Shown here: one piece after another, positions 35,098 through 43,082 of the stretch
How positions within the stretch are numbered: position 1 is the stretch's first letter
How the letters are laid out: each line of letters begins with the position of its first letter
Assembly (NCBI GenBank): GCA_015056925.1
Contig: SVFJ01000015.1
Span: forward strand, 1-52,397
Length of the DNA: 52,397 bases
Source of the DNA: Lachnospiraceae bacterium
GTDB taxonomy: Bacteria > Bacillota > Clostridia > Lachnospirales > Lachnospiraceae
Direction: 5' to 3'
Translations under genes and position numbers: made by a program
The notes under the pieces: model-generated
Told to the model about the DNA's origin: nothing
Database searches by the model: none
Seen by the model: the letters and a program-made list of their open reading frames with translations, nothing else

Positions 35098-36032
35098 TCT
35101 TCTCCTCCTAAAGCTCCATAATAAAGCTTCATCCACTTAGCATCTGCCTCTATCAAAACAGCTCCGACCACCTTGCGCCCCTGTATCTTCAAATCACGCA
35201 TCATATCCTCAGTCCGTCTTCTGCATGACTCACCAAAAGGAATCAACAAAATCACGCCATCCCTTGTTTCCTCAGTCTGCACATTTGCCGAAGAAGCCTT
35301 CTTACCCTGACGGTATCTGATTCCTAAAGCGGTAATCCCTAAATACCTCTCAATATTTCCTCTCGTATAAAAAGCATCTGCCACTGCAAATTTCACACTA
35401 AACACAAACCACGCCACAAAAAATCCAATCACAAATCCCAAAAACACTGCGCGCCATGTAAATAAAGGCTGAACAACTTTATTTACACCACTATCTTCTA
35501 TCTTAACAATACTGTCAAAGGTATCGCTTACGTCTATCTTAACTACACTATCAAAAGTATCTCTTACATCCACTCCGTCAAACTCTGTTCCAAAGTATAC
35601 CAACGCCTCTTCCAAAGCAAGCGTTATCTCTTCTACCTGTGCAGCATCTTCCCCTTGCACAGTAATTGTCAGATATCTCACATCCGATAGAATATCAGCC
35701 GTTATCATATCCTTTACAACACTACGCTCATGGCCCGGCAACTGCTCTACTACTCTTCCAAGAATCAAATCACTTCCAATAACCGTATTCCATGTAAAAT
35801 CATTATAGTAGTCCTTTGCATCAATTCGCCCCTCTGCAAAATCAATATAATATACCGTCTCTGACTGATAAACCGGCACTCTCGCCGCTATCATCATTAT
35901 AAGCAAATAGAGACCGCTGCCAATTACGGCACCGGCCACTCCTATAAGAATAAGCTTTCTTAACTGAAACAAAAAACATATAAGGTATTCCTTACTGTCT
36001 ATACCTTCTTTCCAATACTCCTTTGTCTCCAT
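35088..36032 (-). CDS. Wzz/YveK-like chain-length protein with kinase-like tail
   Basis: A 314-residue polysaccharide co-polymerase. An N-terminal membrane helix (about 28-50) and a second one (about 195-218) flank an extracytoplasmic Wzz domain (51-194). The C-terminal cytoplasmic part (GVILLIPFGESCRRR...KVVGAVLIEADAKW) looks like the end of a BY-kinase domain but has no Walker A motif, so it should not bind ATP as a kinase. The outer domain has an in-frame 12-residue tandem repeat (DVRDTFDSVVKI, DVSDTFDSIVKI). It overlaps the next GT2 gene by about 10 bases. Confidence 0.78.
   Translation of the reverse strand: METKEYWKEGIDSKEYLICFLFQLRKLILIGVAGAVIGSGLYLLIMMIAARVPVYQSETVYYIDFAEGRIDAKDYYNDFTWNTVIGSDLILGRVVEQLPGHERSVVKDMITADILSDVRYLTITVQGEDAAQVEEITLALEEALVYFGTEFDGVDVRDTFDSVVKIDVSDTFDSIVKIEDSGVNKVVQPLFTWRAVFLGFVIGFFVAWFVFSVKFAVADAFYTRGNIERYLGITALGIRYRQGKKASSANVQTEETRDGVILLIPFGESCRRRTEDMMRDLKIQGRKVVGAVLIEADAKWMKLYYGALGGEECD
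35497..35568. repeat. 36-bp tandem duplication inside the Wzz-like gene
   Basis: Two adjacent 36-base copies (35497-35532 and 35533-35568) match at 30 of 36 positions and keep the reading frame, giving two near-identical 12-residue segments close to the second membrane helix. Confidence 0.8.
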
Positions 36033-36054
36033 CCTGCTAAACCATCCCTCTCTA

Positions 36055-37452
36055 CTAACCCTTATCTTCCTCTTCCTTTATCTGACGCATAGCGGTTATC
36101 TGATTCTCATCAATACCTTCCGTACTGTCAGGCTGGAATAAAATCTTCAAGGTTAAAAGCATCAGCTTTAAATCCATCCACACACTGTAGTTCTCAATAT
36201 ATATCAAATCAAGCTTCAGCTTATCATATGGAGTTGTATTGTACTTACCATATACCTGAGCATATCCTGCAAGTCCTGCCTTTACCTTCGTTCTGAAGGT
36301 AAACTCCGGCATATCCTCAATATACTGCTGAATAATCTCAGGTCTTTCAGGTCTTGGTCCTATAAAGGACATATCACCCTTTAAAATATTAAAAAGCTGC
36401 GGCAACTCATCAATTCGCACCTTACGAATAAACTTACCAATCGGTGTAATTCTACTGTCATTCTTGGATGCAAGACGCGCCACTCCGTCCTTTTCGGCAT
36501 CTGTCTTCATACTACGAAACTTAAGAATATAAAATTCTCTCATATCCTTTGTACAACGAACCTGCTTATACAGCACCGGACCTCCGTCATAACACTTTAT
36601 TGCAATTGCAGTTACCAGCATAAACGGCGATGATAAAATAATCAAAATAAGAGAGCATACAACATCTATAAATCTCTTTGCAAACCGCTGCTCAAAGCTC
36701 ATCACATACTCACGCGTAAAAACAATTGGTGTATCAAATAAGTGAAGCTGTGTTGCTCCCTGTACAATAATATCAGGAATCTTCGGCATCATATATACGC
36801 GCACACCCTTGCTGTAACAGAACTTCAAAAGCTTATTACGCATTACTGTACTCAAATCCCATAAGATGACACCATCATATCTTTGCAGAATCTCCTGCTC
36901 CAGTTCCTCACGTCCCACTTCTTCTCTCATGCATTTTACAATATTGTATTTATCCTTACGCTCTGCAAACTTCTGCATAATATCGTCAATCGGACGCTCT
37001 CCGCTAATCAGCAATAAATTCTTAGGCGGGAAAAGCTGGCTGTAAAAATGTTGGCAAAGAAAAGTCCAAACAGCCGAAAATGCGACCTGTGCCAAAAACA
37101 ATAACAGCATCGGTCCTGCATTAACAAGCTTTAAAGACAAAAGCGAAATCTGCAGATATGAAATCACGTTAACAAACAAAAGTGAAAATGCCTGTGAAAA
37201 GAAAACATCAAATGCCTTTAAATATCCTAGCTTCAGCCCTCCATACATCGTTGTAAAGAATAATAGTAACAGAAAATATATTGCAAATAATAAAAGATAT
37301 CCCTTGAAATAAAAAGTCCTAAACCATGTATTATACATAACATCCTTGTATACACTCAACCACACAAAACCATACATAGCTGTCTGTACAACAATTCCTA
37401 ATAAGCACAGCTGTAATACTATAATTCGCTTTACTGATTCCAAATGCTTCAC
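36055..37452 (-). CDS. Long polyprenyl glycosylphosphotransferase (WbaP/CpsE-like)
   Basis: A 465-residue initiating enzyme that puts the first sugar-phosphate on undecaprenyl phosphate. Four N-terminal membrane helices (about 10-130) precede a Rossmann-like region, then a re-entrant helix and catalytic domain: RFAKRFIDVVCSLIL, YILKFRSMKTD, KVRIDELPQLFNILKGD and FIGPRPERP, with the Asp-Glu pair in RIDELPQL. Glucose- or galactose-1-phosphate is usual for this class, but the substrate here is not certain. The start is a GTG at 37452 with GAGGTG upstream. It probably initiates the EpsG-type polymer. Confidence 0.92.
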   Translation of the reverse strand: MKHLESVKRIIVLQLCLLGIVVQTAMYGFVWLSVYKDVMYNTWFRTFYFKGYLLLFAIYFLLLLFFTTMYGGLKLGYLKAFDVFFSQAFSLLFVNVISYLQISLLSLKLVNAGPMLLLFLAQVAFSAVWTFLCQHFYSQLFPPKNLLLISGERPIDDIMQKFAERKDKYNIVKCMREEVGREELEQEILQRYDGVILWDLSTVMRNKLLKFCYSKGVRVYMMPKIPDIIVQGATQLHLFDTPIVFTREYVMSFEQRFAKRFIDVVCSLILIILSSPFMLVTAIAIKCYDGGPVLYKQVRCTKDMREFYILKFRSMKTDAEKDGVARLASKNDSRITPIGKFIRKVRIDELPQLFNILKGDMSFIGPRPERPEIIQQYIEDMPEFTFRTKVKAGLAGYAQVYGKYNTTPYDKLKLDLIYIENYSVWMDLKLMLLTLKILFQPDSTEGIDENQITAMRQIKEEEDKG

Positions 37453-37462
37453 TGTCTACACC

Positions 37463-38227
37463 TCACACACGTCTTAATACCGCACGCACTGCCCAAAAAA
37501 ACATACAGTACATACTCTTAATCACAGAAAATCCTTCCTGTTTTCGATACAAATCCCAAATTCTCTGTATCGCAACCCATTTATTAGAGGATAAAGTATT
37601 CTCGCTCCTTCTGTATTTCACCAGATTCTGATTCAATCCATATGCAACGCCATATCTCTTTAATATCTGCCACCAAGTTGCCGTATCCTCACTGGGAATC
37701 TCCGGCATATAAAGATATTGATTCTCTATCTGTTTTCTATCGAACATCACCGTTGATGTAAAAATCGTGGTATTCTTTAACGCCTCACGATAAGTAATCT
37801 GCTCCGGTACCGTTACAACCTTACCCAAACCGCGGCCTGTTTCATCTGCAAACTCATAACCTGTAAACACGAATCCGGCCTGTCTCTCGTTCATAAAGGC
37901 CAGTTCCTCCTGCAGCTTATTAGGCTCCCATATATCATCCGCATCCAAAAAGCATAAATATCTTCCTTTTGCTTCTTTCACACCACGATTTCTTGCTCTG
38001 GCTGCTCCCTGGTTCGTTTCCTGACAAATCAATCGAATCCTGTCATCCCGCTGTGCAAACTGTAATATAACTGTCCTACTCTCATCCTTCGAACAATCAT
38101 CTACAAGTAAAAGTTCCCATTTCTGATAAGTCTGGTTCTGCACAGTCCTTACAGTGTCTTCTAAAAACCTTTCCGCATTATAGACCGGCACAACAATACT
38201 AACCAGCCCGTCCTCTATATGGTGCAT
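37463..38227 (-). CDS. GT2 glycosyltransferase
   Basis: A 254-residue GT-A enzyme: LVSIVVPVYNAERFL (8-22), LLLVDDCSKDES (35-46), GAARARNRGVKEAKGRYLCFLDADD with the DADD metal site near 95-98, and IPSEDTATWWQIL with the likely catalytic acidic residue. It resembles the family that adds glucose or galactose in capsule units. ATGGAGGAAG precedes the ATG and it follows the upstream GT2 by 10 bases. Confidence 0.9.
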   Translation of the reverse strand: MHHIEDGLVSIVVPVYNAERFLEDTVRTVQNQTYQKWELLLVDDCSKDESRTVILQFAQRDDRIRLICQETNQGAARARNRGVKEAKGRYLCFLDADDIWEPNKLQEELAFMNERQAGFVFTGYEFADETGRGLGKVVTVPEQITYREALKNTTIFTSTVMFDRKQIENQYLYMPEIPSEDTATWWQILKRYGVAYGLNQNLVKYRRSENTLSSNKWVAIQRIWDLYRKQEGFSVIKSMYCMFFWAVRAVLRRV

Positions 38228-38237
38228 ACTTCCTCCA

Positions 38238-39179
38238 TTAAAACTCTTCCTTAACCAGATACTTTGGTCTATCCTTCACTTCAAGATACAGCTTGCTCAT
38301 ATACTGCCCCATTACGCCAAGGCAAAGAAACTGTACGCCACCTATAAGCGAAATAATACATACCGTTGATGGCCAGCCCGCTACCGGGTCACCATAAATC
38401 ATAGCCCTAACAAATATAAAAATCATAAATACAAATGCCACAACACAGAACAAGATTCCAAACAAAGATGCAATAGCCAGCGGCATTGTAGAAAAAGCCA
38501 TAATACCATCCAAAGAATATAAAAACAGCTTCCAGAAAGACCACTTAGTTTCGCCCGCTACACGCTGCACATTCTCATACTCCATCCACTTTGTCTTATA
38601 ACCAACCCAGCCAAAAATGCCCTTTGAAAAACGATTATATTCTCTCATGGATATAATAGCATCTGTAACCTGTCTTGTCATAAAACGATAATCTCTTGCA
38701 CCATCTACAATCTCAGTCTTGGAAATCTTTCTCATCAACCCGTAGAAACGTCTAGCAAAGAAAGAACGAATCGGCGGCTCTCCCTTCCTGTCCACACGTC
38801 TTGTTGCAACAGAATCATAGCCCTCTTCTATATATCCGTACATCTCCGGAAGCAATGCAGGGGGGTCCTGCAAATCCGCATCCATAAGCACAGTATAGTC
38901 ACCCTTTGCCTTCTCTAATCCCGCAAGAATTGCAGCTTCTTTACCAAAGTTTCTCGAAAAAGATACCAGATGTACTCTCTCATCCTTCTCACGCAGTGCC
39001 TTCACAACTGCTACGGTGGCATCCTTTGAGCCATCATCAACAAAAATAAATTCAAACTCTATATTCTTATCATGAAAATATTGTTCCTGCTTCATTGTCT
39101 CAGCATAAAACAACGGCACACTCTCTTCTTCGTTATAACAAGGAACAATTATACTTAACAGTTTCTCATATGTTTTCAT
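38238..39179 (-). CDS. GT2 glycosyltransferase with C-terminal membrane segments (GtrB/CsbB-like)
   Basis: A 313-residue enzyme with GT-A domain LLSIIVPCYNEEESVPLFY, FVDDGSKDATV and LMDADLQDPPALLPEMY (DAD-LQDPP is typical of polyprenyl-phosphate glucosyltransferases), VDRKGEPPIRSFFARRFY, and two C-terminal membrane helices (about 232-256, 268-292). The product is probably an undecaprenyl-phosphate sugar used outside the cell by a GT-C enzyme. It is the first gene after the candidate EPS promoter, with AAGGGAG before the ATG. Confidence 0.88.
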   Translation of the reverse strand: MKTYEKLLSIIVPCYNEEESVPLFYAETMKQEQYFHDKNIEFEFIFVDDGSKDATVAVVKALREKDERVHLVSFSRNFGKEAAILAGLEKAKGDYTVLMDADLQDPPALLPEMYGYIEEGYDSVATRRVDRKGEPPIRSFFARRFYGLMRKISKTEIVDGARDYRFMTRQVTDAIISMREYNRFSKGIFGWVGYKTKWMEYENVQRVAGETKWSFWKLFLYSLDGIMAFSTMPLAIASLFGILFCVVAFVFMIFIFVRAMIYGDPVAGWPSTVCIISLIGGVQFLCLGVMGQYMSKLYLEVKDRPKYLVKEEF

Positions 39180-39234
39180 CCCTGTAACTCCCTTAATTCA
39201 TCATTCTTTTCCGCAAAATGCATATTTCATGCTT

Positions 39235-39243
39235 ATTCTATCA
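39235..39243 (-). promoter_or_regulatory. Candidate extended -10 promoter for the EPS unit
   Basis: On the minus strand TGATAGAAT gives a TGn-extended -10 (TAGAAT). The -35 position has only TTTTAA, a weak match at 17 bases. It lies between the terminator of the Spo0A-like gene and the first GT2 gene, leaving a leader of about 48 bases. Confidence 0.5.
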
Positions 39244-39260
39244 TAAAGTAACATAAATTA

Positions 39261-39301
39261 AAAGGATAAAGAACAAAGGTATCTCTACCCTGCCTTTATC
39301 C
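39261..39301 (-). terminator. Terminator-like hairpin after the Spo0A-like gene
   Basis: Arms 39264-39271 and 39294-39301 form an 8-bp stem (GGATAAAG/CTTTATCC on the minus strand), with a smaller GGTA/TACC stem inside, followed by TTTTAATTT. The stem overlaps the stop codon of the Spo0A-like gene, so that gene would be ended before the EPS genes. Confidence 0.6.
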
Positions 39302-39682
39302 CTCATTATTCATTACCCTTTTCGCTATTTCTTCTATAAACTCTGTATTGGTCGGTCGAACACACCCCTGCATACCATTACAAATCCCAAATATCTCCCG
39401 CATGTTTTCAGGATGTCCCTTTTCCCATGCAGTCTCTATCGTATTCCTAATAGCTCGTTCTACCTGCTTATCATTTGTACCAAAACGCTTTGCAACCTCC
39501 GGATATAGCAACTTTGTCACACAACTTATTGTATCCGGCATTTCACAAACCACACATATTGCTTCCCTTAAATACCGATACCCTATCTGACTGGCTTGGC
39601 ACCCCAAATACAAAAGCCAATGTGTACTCTCTCTAATAATCTTCGCTCTATCTTTCACTTTTTCTTTTTCACCCTTTACCAT
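39296..39682 (-). CDS. Stand-alone Spo0A C-terminal DNA-binding protein
   Basis: A 128-residue protein made of only the Spo0A effector domain. YRYLREAI (35-42), YPEVAKRFGT (60-69) and VERAIRNTIETAW (74-86) match the Spo0A helix-turn-helix, whose classic segment reads RVERAIRHAIEVAW; RPTNTEFIEEIA (109-120) matches the conserved PTNSEFIAMIA end. The phosphoacceptor receiver domain is absent, so the protein cannot be switched on by the usual phosphorelay. It heads the polysaccharide locus and is divergent from the DUF212 gene, so it may be a local regulator (inference). The ribosome site before 39682 is poor and a GTG at 39658 is an alternative start. Confidence 0.88.
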   Translation of the reverse strand: MVKGEKEKVKDRAKIIRESTHWLLYLGCQASQIGYRYLREAICVVCEMPDTISCVTKLLYPEVAKRFGTNDKQVERAIRNTIETAWEKGHPENMREIFGICNGMQGCVRPTNTEFIEEIAKRVMNNEG

Positions 39683-39708
39683 TTCATTGATATTTCGGAC
39701 ACTAATAA

Positions 39709-39737
39709 AGTATACATTTTTATTTTTATTAAAACAA
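39709..39737 (-). promoter_or_regulatory. Candidate promoter for the Spo0A-like gene
   Basis: On the minus strand TTGTTT (39732-39737) and TATACT (39709-39714) are 17 bases apart in the AT-rich divergent gap 39683-39908. Only the -10 is strong. The remainder of the gap shows no other clear element apart from the opposite promoter. Confidence 0.45.
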
Positions 39738-39843
39738 TGTATTATTATTCCTTTTTATAAATCAATATTGACCATATTTTACACTATATTAGCTATTTGT
39801 GTATTCTTTATTCTCTTTCATATTATCTTTACCACTGTTATGC

Positions 39844-39872
39844 TTGTACTTTACATACAAAAAGACTATAAT
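39844..39872 (+). promoter_or_regulatory. Candidate promoter for the DUF212 gene
   Basis: TTGTAC (39844-39849) and a consensus TATAAT (39867-39872) are 17 bases apart, about 37 bases before the ATG at 39909, which has AAGGAAG as ribosome site. Confidence 0.55.
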
Positions 39873-39908
39873 AGTATGGAAATTTTGTAATTATGTAAGG
39901 AAGTCAAT

Positions 39909-40367
39909 ATGAACACATTATCATTATTGTTAGAAAATAAAATTTTAATTTCAGCCGTATTAGGCTGGACGATTGCCCAGGTTCTCAAAACATTAATTCA
40001 TTTATACTTCACCAAAAGCTTTGTTGCAGAACGTTTGGTGGGTAGTGGCGGTATGCCAAGCTCTCATTCTGCTACTGTATGCGCTTTAAGCACTGCCGCT
40101 CTTATACAATACGGTGTACAAAGCTATGAATTTGCTATGGCATCCATCTTTGCCATCGTTGTTATGTATGATGCCATCGGTGTCCGTCGTGAAACCGGTA
40201 TTCAGGCGCAAATTATCAACGAAATGATGGACTTGTTTAATAGTATGAACAAAGAACTATCCCGCGAGGACAAACTCAAGGAATTCGTAGGCCATACCCC
40301 TGTTCAGGTATTAGTAGGAGCTATACTTGGTATACTGATTGGTATCGCCACCATGAACTGGCTATAA
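39909..40367 (+). CDS. DUF212 family membrane protein (YuiD-like, PAP2-related)
   Basis: A 152-residue membrane protein, the only plus-strand gene. LVGSGGMPSSHSATVCAL near 43-60 resembles the PSSH segment of PAP2 phosphatases, and YDAIGVRRETGIQAQIINE near 89-107 is the DUF212 hallmark. About four membrane helices are predicted. Plant and bacterial members are conserved but of unclear role; a lipid phosphate phosphatase function is possible, and undecaprenyl phosphate would be a natural substrate in this setting, but this is unproven. It is monocistronic between a divergent promoter and a shared terminator. Confidence 0.88.
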   Translation: MNTLSLLLENKILISAVLGWTIAQVLKTLIHLYFTKSFVAERLVGSGGMPSSHSATVCALSTAALIQYGVQSYEFAMASIFAIVVMYDAIGVRRETGIQAQIINEMMDLFNSMNKELSREDKLKEFVGHTPVQVLVGAILGILIGIATMNWL

Positions 40368-40429
40368 AATAGTATCATCAGATGGCAACACATAACTTCT
40401 ACTACATTTCGGCACGTTCCTATTTCACA

Positions 40430-40460
40430 AAAACAGGAGATGAATTCCATCTCCTGTTTT
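40430..40460. terminator. Bidirectional Rho-independent terminator
   Basis: A perfect 13-bp inverted repeat (40430-40442 with 40448-40460, loop of 5) has A-runs at the left and T-runs at the right, so it can end both the DUF212 transcript (plus) and the rmlD transcript (minus). The convergent genes end at 40367 and 40468. Confidence 0.88.
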
Positions 40461-40467
40461 ATCATCT

Positions 40468-41325
40468 CTACATATTCTTTAAATATTCTGCAATCGCATC
40501 TTCCCACTGCGCAAACATATGATTTGTAGTAAGCTTCAACATATAATTCTCTAATACAGAATTCTTTGGTCTTGGTGCTACAATACCTGTCTCGCCCTTG
40601 CTGTACTCCTCACTTGTTACCGTCTCAACTACCGTCTTCTTACCGGCAATTCTGAATATCTCTCGAGTAAAATCAGCCCAATTGGTAGAACCTTCACAAG
40701 TACCATGGAATGTACCATAATTATCCGTTGGAAGCAAATATGCAATTGCTTTGGCAAGCTCTATTGCACTGGTTGGAGAACCAAACTGGTCACCCACCAC
40801 TCTTACCTTATCATACTTCTCTGATAAACCTAACATAGTCTTAACAAAGTTCTTACCATCACCATAAAGCCATGCTGTACGCACAATAAAATGGTCTCTG
40901 GCAAATTCCTTTACAAAATTCTCACCTGCAAGCTTTGTTTTGCCATATACACTAATCGGACCAACCTCATCAAACTCCAGATACGGCTTGTCGCCATCTC
41001 CTCTAAATACATAATCTGTTGATACATGAATCATCTTAGCCTGATTCTTAGTCGCCGCAATACTTAAATTACGAGGTCCAATTGCATTAATCTTATATGC
41101 ATTATCAACATCCGTCTCGCATGCATTTACATTCGTATGTGCTGCACAATTGACAATCGCATATGGTTTCACCTCATCTACAAGCTTCATCACTGCATCA
41201 ATATCGGTAATATCTAGTTCTGCCACATCAGTATTTACACACTCATACTCCGTGCTATTGGCATATACCTGATTAATCGCACGTCCCAGCTGTCCGTTAC
41301 AGCCCGTTACTATAATCTTCTTCAT
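40468..41325 (-). CDS. rmlD: dTDP-4-dehydrorhamnose reductase (RmlD)
   Basis: A 285-residue short-chain reductase catalysing the last step of dTDP-L-rhamnose synthesis. IIVTGCNGQLGRAI (3-16) is the NAD(P)-binding loop; CAAHTNVNACETD, HVSTDYVFRGDGDKPYLE and VYGKTKLAGE, with the YxxxK pair, are classic RmlD segments. RmlA, RmlB and RmlC are not in the window. It follows leuA by 19 bases with ATGGAGAG before the ATG, and is the last gene before the shared terminator, so rhamnose supply may be transcribed with ptsH and leuA. Confidence 0.92.
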   Translation of the reverse strand: MKKIIVTGCNGQLGRAINQVYANSTEYECVNTDVAELDITDIDAVMKLVDEVKPYAIVNCAAHTNVNACETDVDNAYKINAIGPRNLSIAATKNQAKMIHVSTDYVFRGDGDKPYLEFDEVGPISVYGKTKLAGENFVKEFARDHFIVRTAWLYGDGKNFVKTMLGLSEKYDKVRVVGDQFGSPTSAIELAKAIAYLLPTDNYGTFHGTCEGSTNWADFTREIFRIAGKKTVVETVTSEEYSKGETGIVAPRPKNSVLENYMLKLTTNHMFAQWEDAIAEYLKNM

Positions 41326-41344
41326 ATCTGCTCTCCATTAAATT

Positions 41345-43024
41345 CTACTTATCGCCCAAACCCAATCTGTTAATTGCAGAGAAAATAGCTCTGACAGACG
41401 CTCTTGTGATATTAGAGCTTACGCCAACACCATAGGTTACACTGCCCTCATTGGCATCCAACATATGAATATAGGCTGCTGCCTTAGAATTCGCACCACT
41501 CTGTAAAGCATGCTCTTCATAATCCAATACCTTAATTCTAATATCAAGCTCCTCCTGCAAACCTCTCTGAACAGCATCAATCGGACCGTTACCCATAGCA
41601 GTAAATGTCTTCTCAACTCCATGATTGGTATAAGTAACCTCAACAGAAGTATCAAACGCTGCTTCCGCATGCTCCATCAAATCATTCACACGAATCTTCT
41701 TGAAATGAATCGGCTCCTTCTTCTCCAAATATTCTTCACTAAAGTGCTGCATAATCTCCTCCGGAGAAACCTCACCCTTAGACTCAGAAACCTTCTGGAT
41801 AACATTCGCAAATTCCTTATGCATTCCCTTTGGAAGCTTATATCCAAAATAGGTGTCCATAACAAAAGCAACGCCGCCCTTACCTGACTGTGAATTAATA
41901 CGTACAATCGGCTCGTACTCTCTACCTATATCAGCCGGGTCAATCGGAAGGTACGGAACCTGCCAATACTGATTATTTCTCTCGCGCATTGCTGCAACAC
42001 CCTTATTAATAGCATCCTGATGTGAACCGGAGAATGCTGTAAATACAAGCTTACCTGCGTACGGATGCCTTGGATGAATCGGCATCTTTACACATCTCTC
42101 ATACATCTCGATAATCTCATTCACATGTTCTATCTTAAGTTCAGGATTCACACCCTGTGAAAACATATTATATGCAATATTTAAAATATCAACATTACCT
42201 GTTCTCTCACCATTACCAAACAGTGTACCCTCTACACGGTCTGCACCTGCAAGAAGCGCAAGCTCAGCTGCCGCAACACCTGTTCCTCTATCATTATGCG
42301 GATGAACACTCAAAATAATACTCTCACGATTCTTAAAATGTCTGTCCATCCACTCAATCTGGTCAGCATAAACATTCGGTGTATTCATCTCAACAGTAGA
42401 CGGAAGGTTAATAATAATCGGATTCTCTTTGGTTGCACCCCATGTTTCCTGAACAGCAGTACAAATATCCAATGCAAAATCAAGCTCTGTACCTGTAAAG
42501 CTCTCCGGGGAATACTCTAAAATAATCTTACCCGGAAACTTCGCAGCACGCTCCTTCACCATCTTTGTACCCTTGATGGCAATATCAATAATCTGCTCTC
42601 TATCCATGTTGAATACAACATCTCTCTGAAGTGTAGATGTTGAATTATAAATATGTACAACAACCTCTTTCAAGCCTTCAATCGCTTCAAAAGTTCTGTC
42701 GATTAATTCTTCACGGCACTGAACAAGCACTTGCACACGAACATCATCAGGAATCAGACGTCTGTCAATCAACTGACGAAGGAAATCGAACTCAATCTGA
42801 CTGGCAGATGGAAATCCAATCTCTATCTCCTTAAATCCCATATCCACAAGAAACTCGAACATCTCAATCTTTTCCTGTACTACCATCGGTTCAATCAATG
42901 CCTGATTACCGTCACGTAAATCTACACTACACCAAATCGGTGCTTTTTCAATCTCTTTATTCGGCCATTCTCTCTCCGGATAATCTACTACCGGATTCTT
43001 CTTGTATCTCTTATAATTCAACAT
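41345..43024 (-). CDS. leuA: 2-Isopropylmalate synthase (LeuA)
   Basis: A 559-residue enzyme that joins acetyl-CoA and 2-oxoisovalerate, the first step of leucine synthesis. SVDLRDGNQALIEPM near 34-48 is the catalytic/metal start of the TIM barrel, HPHNDRGTGVAAAELALLAGADRVEGT holds the metal-binding HxH-type and catalytic residues, LFGNGERTGN follows, and a C-terminal regulatory domain (about 440-555) should bind leucine. Length fits the longer fungal-like LeuA class. No leuB, leuC or leuD lies nearby. AGGGAGGAAAGG precedes the ATG; only a short hairpin separates it from ptsH, so there is no T-box. Confidence 0.94.
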   Translation of the reverse strand: MLNYKRYKKNPVVDYPEREWPNKEIEKAPIWCSVDLRDGNQALIEPMVVQEKIEMFEFLVDMGFKEIEIGFPSASQIEFDFLRQLIDRRLIPDDVRVQVLVQCREELIDRTFEAIEGLKEVVVHIYNSTSTLQRDVVFNMDREQIIDIAIKGTKMVKERAAKFPGKIILEYSPESFTGTELDFALDICTAVQETWGATKENPIIINLPSTVEMNTPNVYADQIEWMDRHFKNRESIILSVHPHNDRGTGVAAAELALLAGADRVEGTLFGNGERTGNVDILNIAYNMFSQGVNPELKIEHVNEIIEMYERCVKMPIHPRHPYAGKLVFTAFSGSHQDAINKGVAAMRERNNQYWQVPYLPIDPADIGREYEPIVRINSQSGKGGVAFVMDTYFGYKLPKGMHKEFANVIQKVSESKGEVSPEEIMQHFSEEYLEKKEPIHFKKIRVNDLMEHAEAAFDTSVEVTYTNHGVEKTFTAMGNGPIDAVQRGLQEELDIRIKVLDYEEHALQSGANSKAAAYIHMLDANEGSVTYGVGVSSNITRASVRAIFSAINRLGLGDK

Positions 43025-43048
43025 ATCCTTTCCTCCCTCTTATGATAA

Positions 43049-43070
43049 CAGCCCGAACTACTTCGGGCTG
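43049..43070 (-). terminator. Hairpin between ptsH and leuA
   Basis: A perfect 9-bp GC-rich stem (43049-43057 with 43062-43070, loop of 4) lies 13 bases past the ptsH stop and 25 before leuA. The tail on the minus strand is only TTATCAT, so it would be a leaky terminator or an mRNA-processing/stability hairpin rather than a full stop. Confidence 0.5.
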
Positions 43071-43082
43071 ACTCTCTATCCT

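Noticed and set aside
39687-39890. Plus-strand 67-residue hydrophobic open frame in the divergent gap
   Set aside because: It begins with TTG, has no ribosome site, is very AT-rich and overlaps both candidate promoters; it is most likely chance.
39683-39908. Possible 0A-box for the Spo0A-like protein near TGTCCGAAAT
   Set aside because: The sequence has an extra C compared with TGTCGAA and is a single copy. TGTCGAA copies seen inside the acyltransferase gene (near 18545) and pseI (near 22033) are within coding sequence and carry no weight.
40468-43024. T-box or other leucine riboswitch before leuA
   Set aside because: Only 58 bases separate ptsH and leuA, too short for a T-box, and no such motif is visible.
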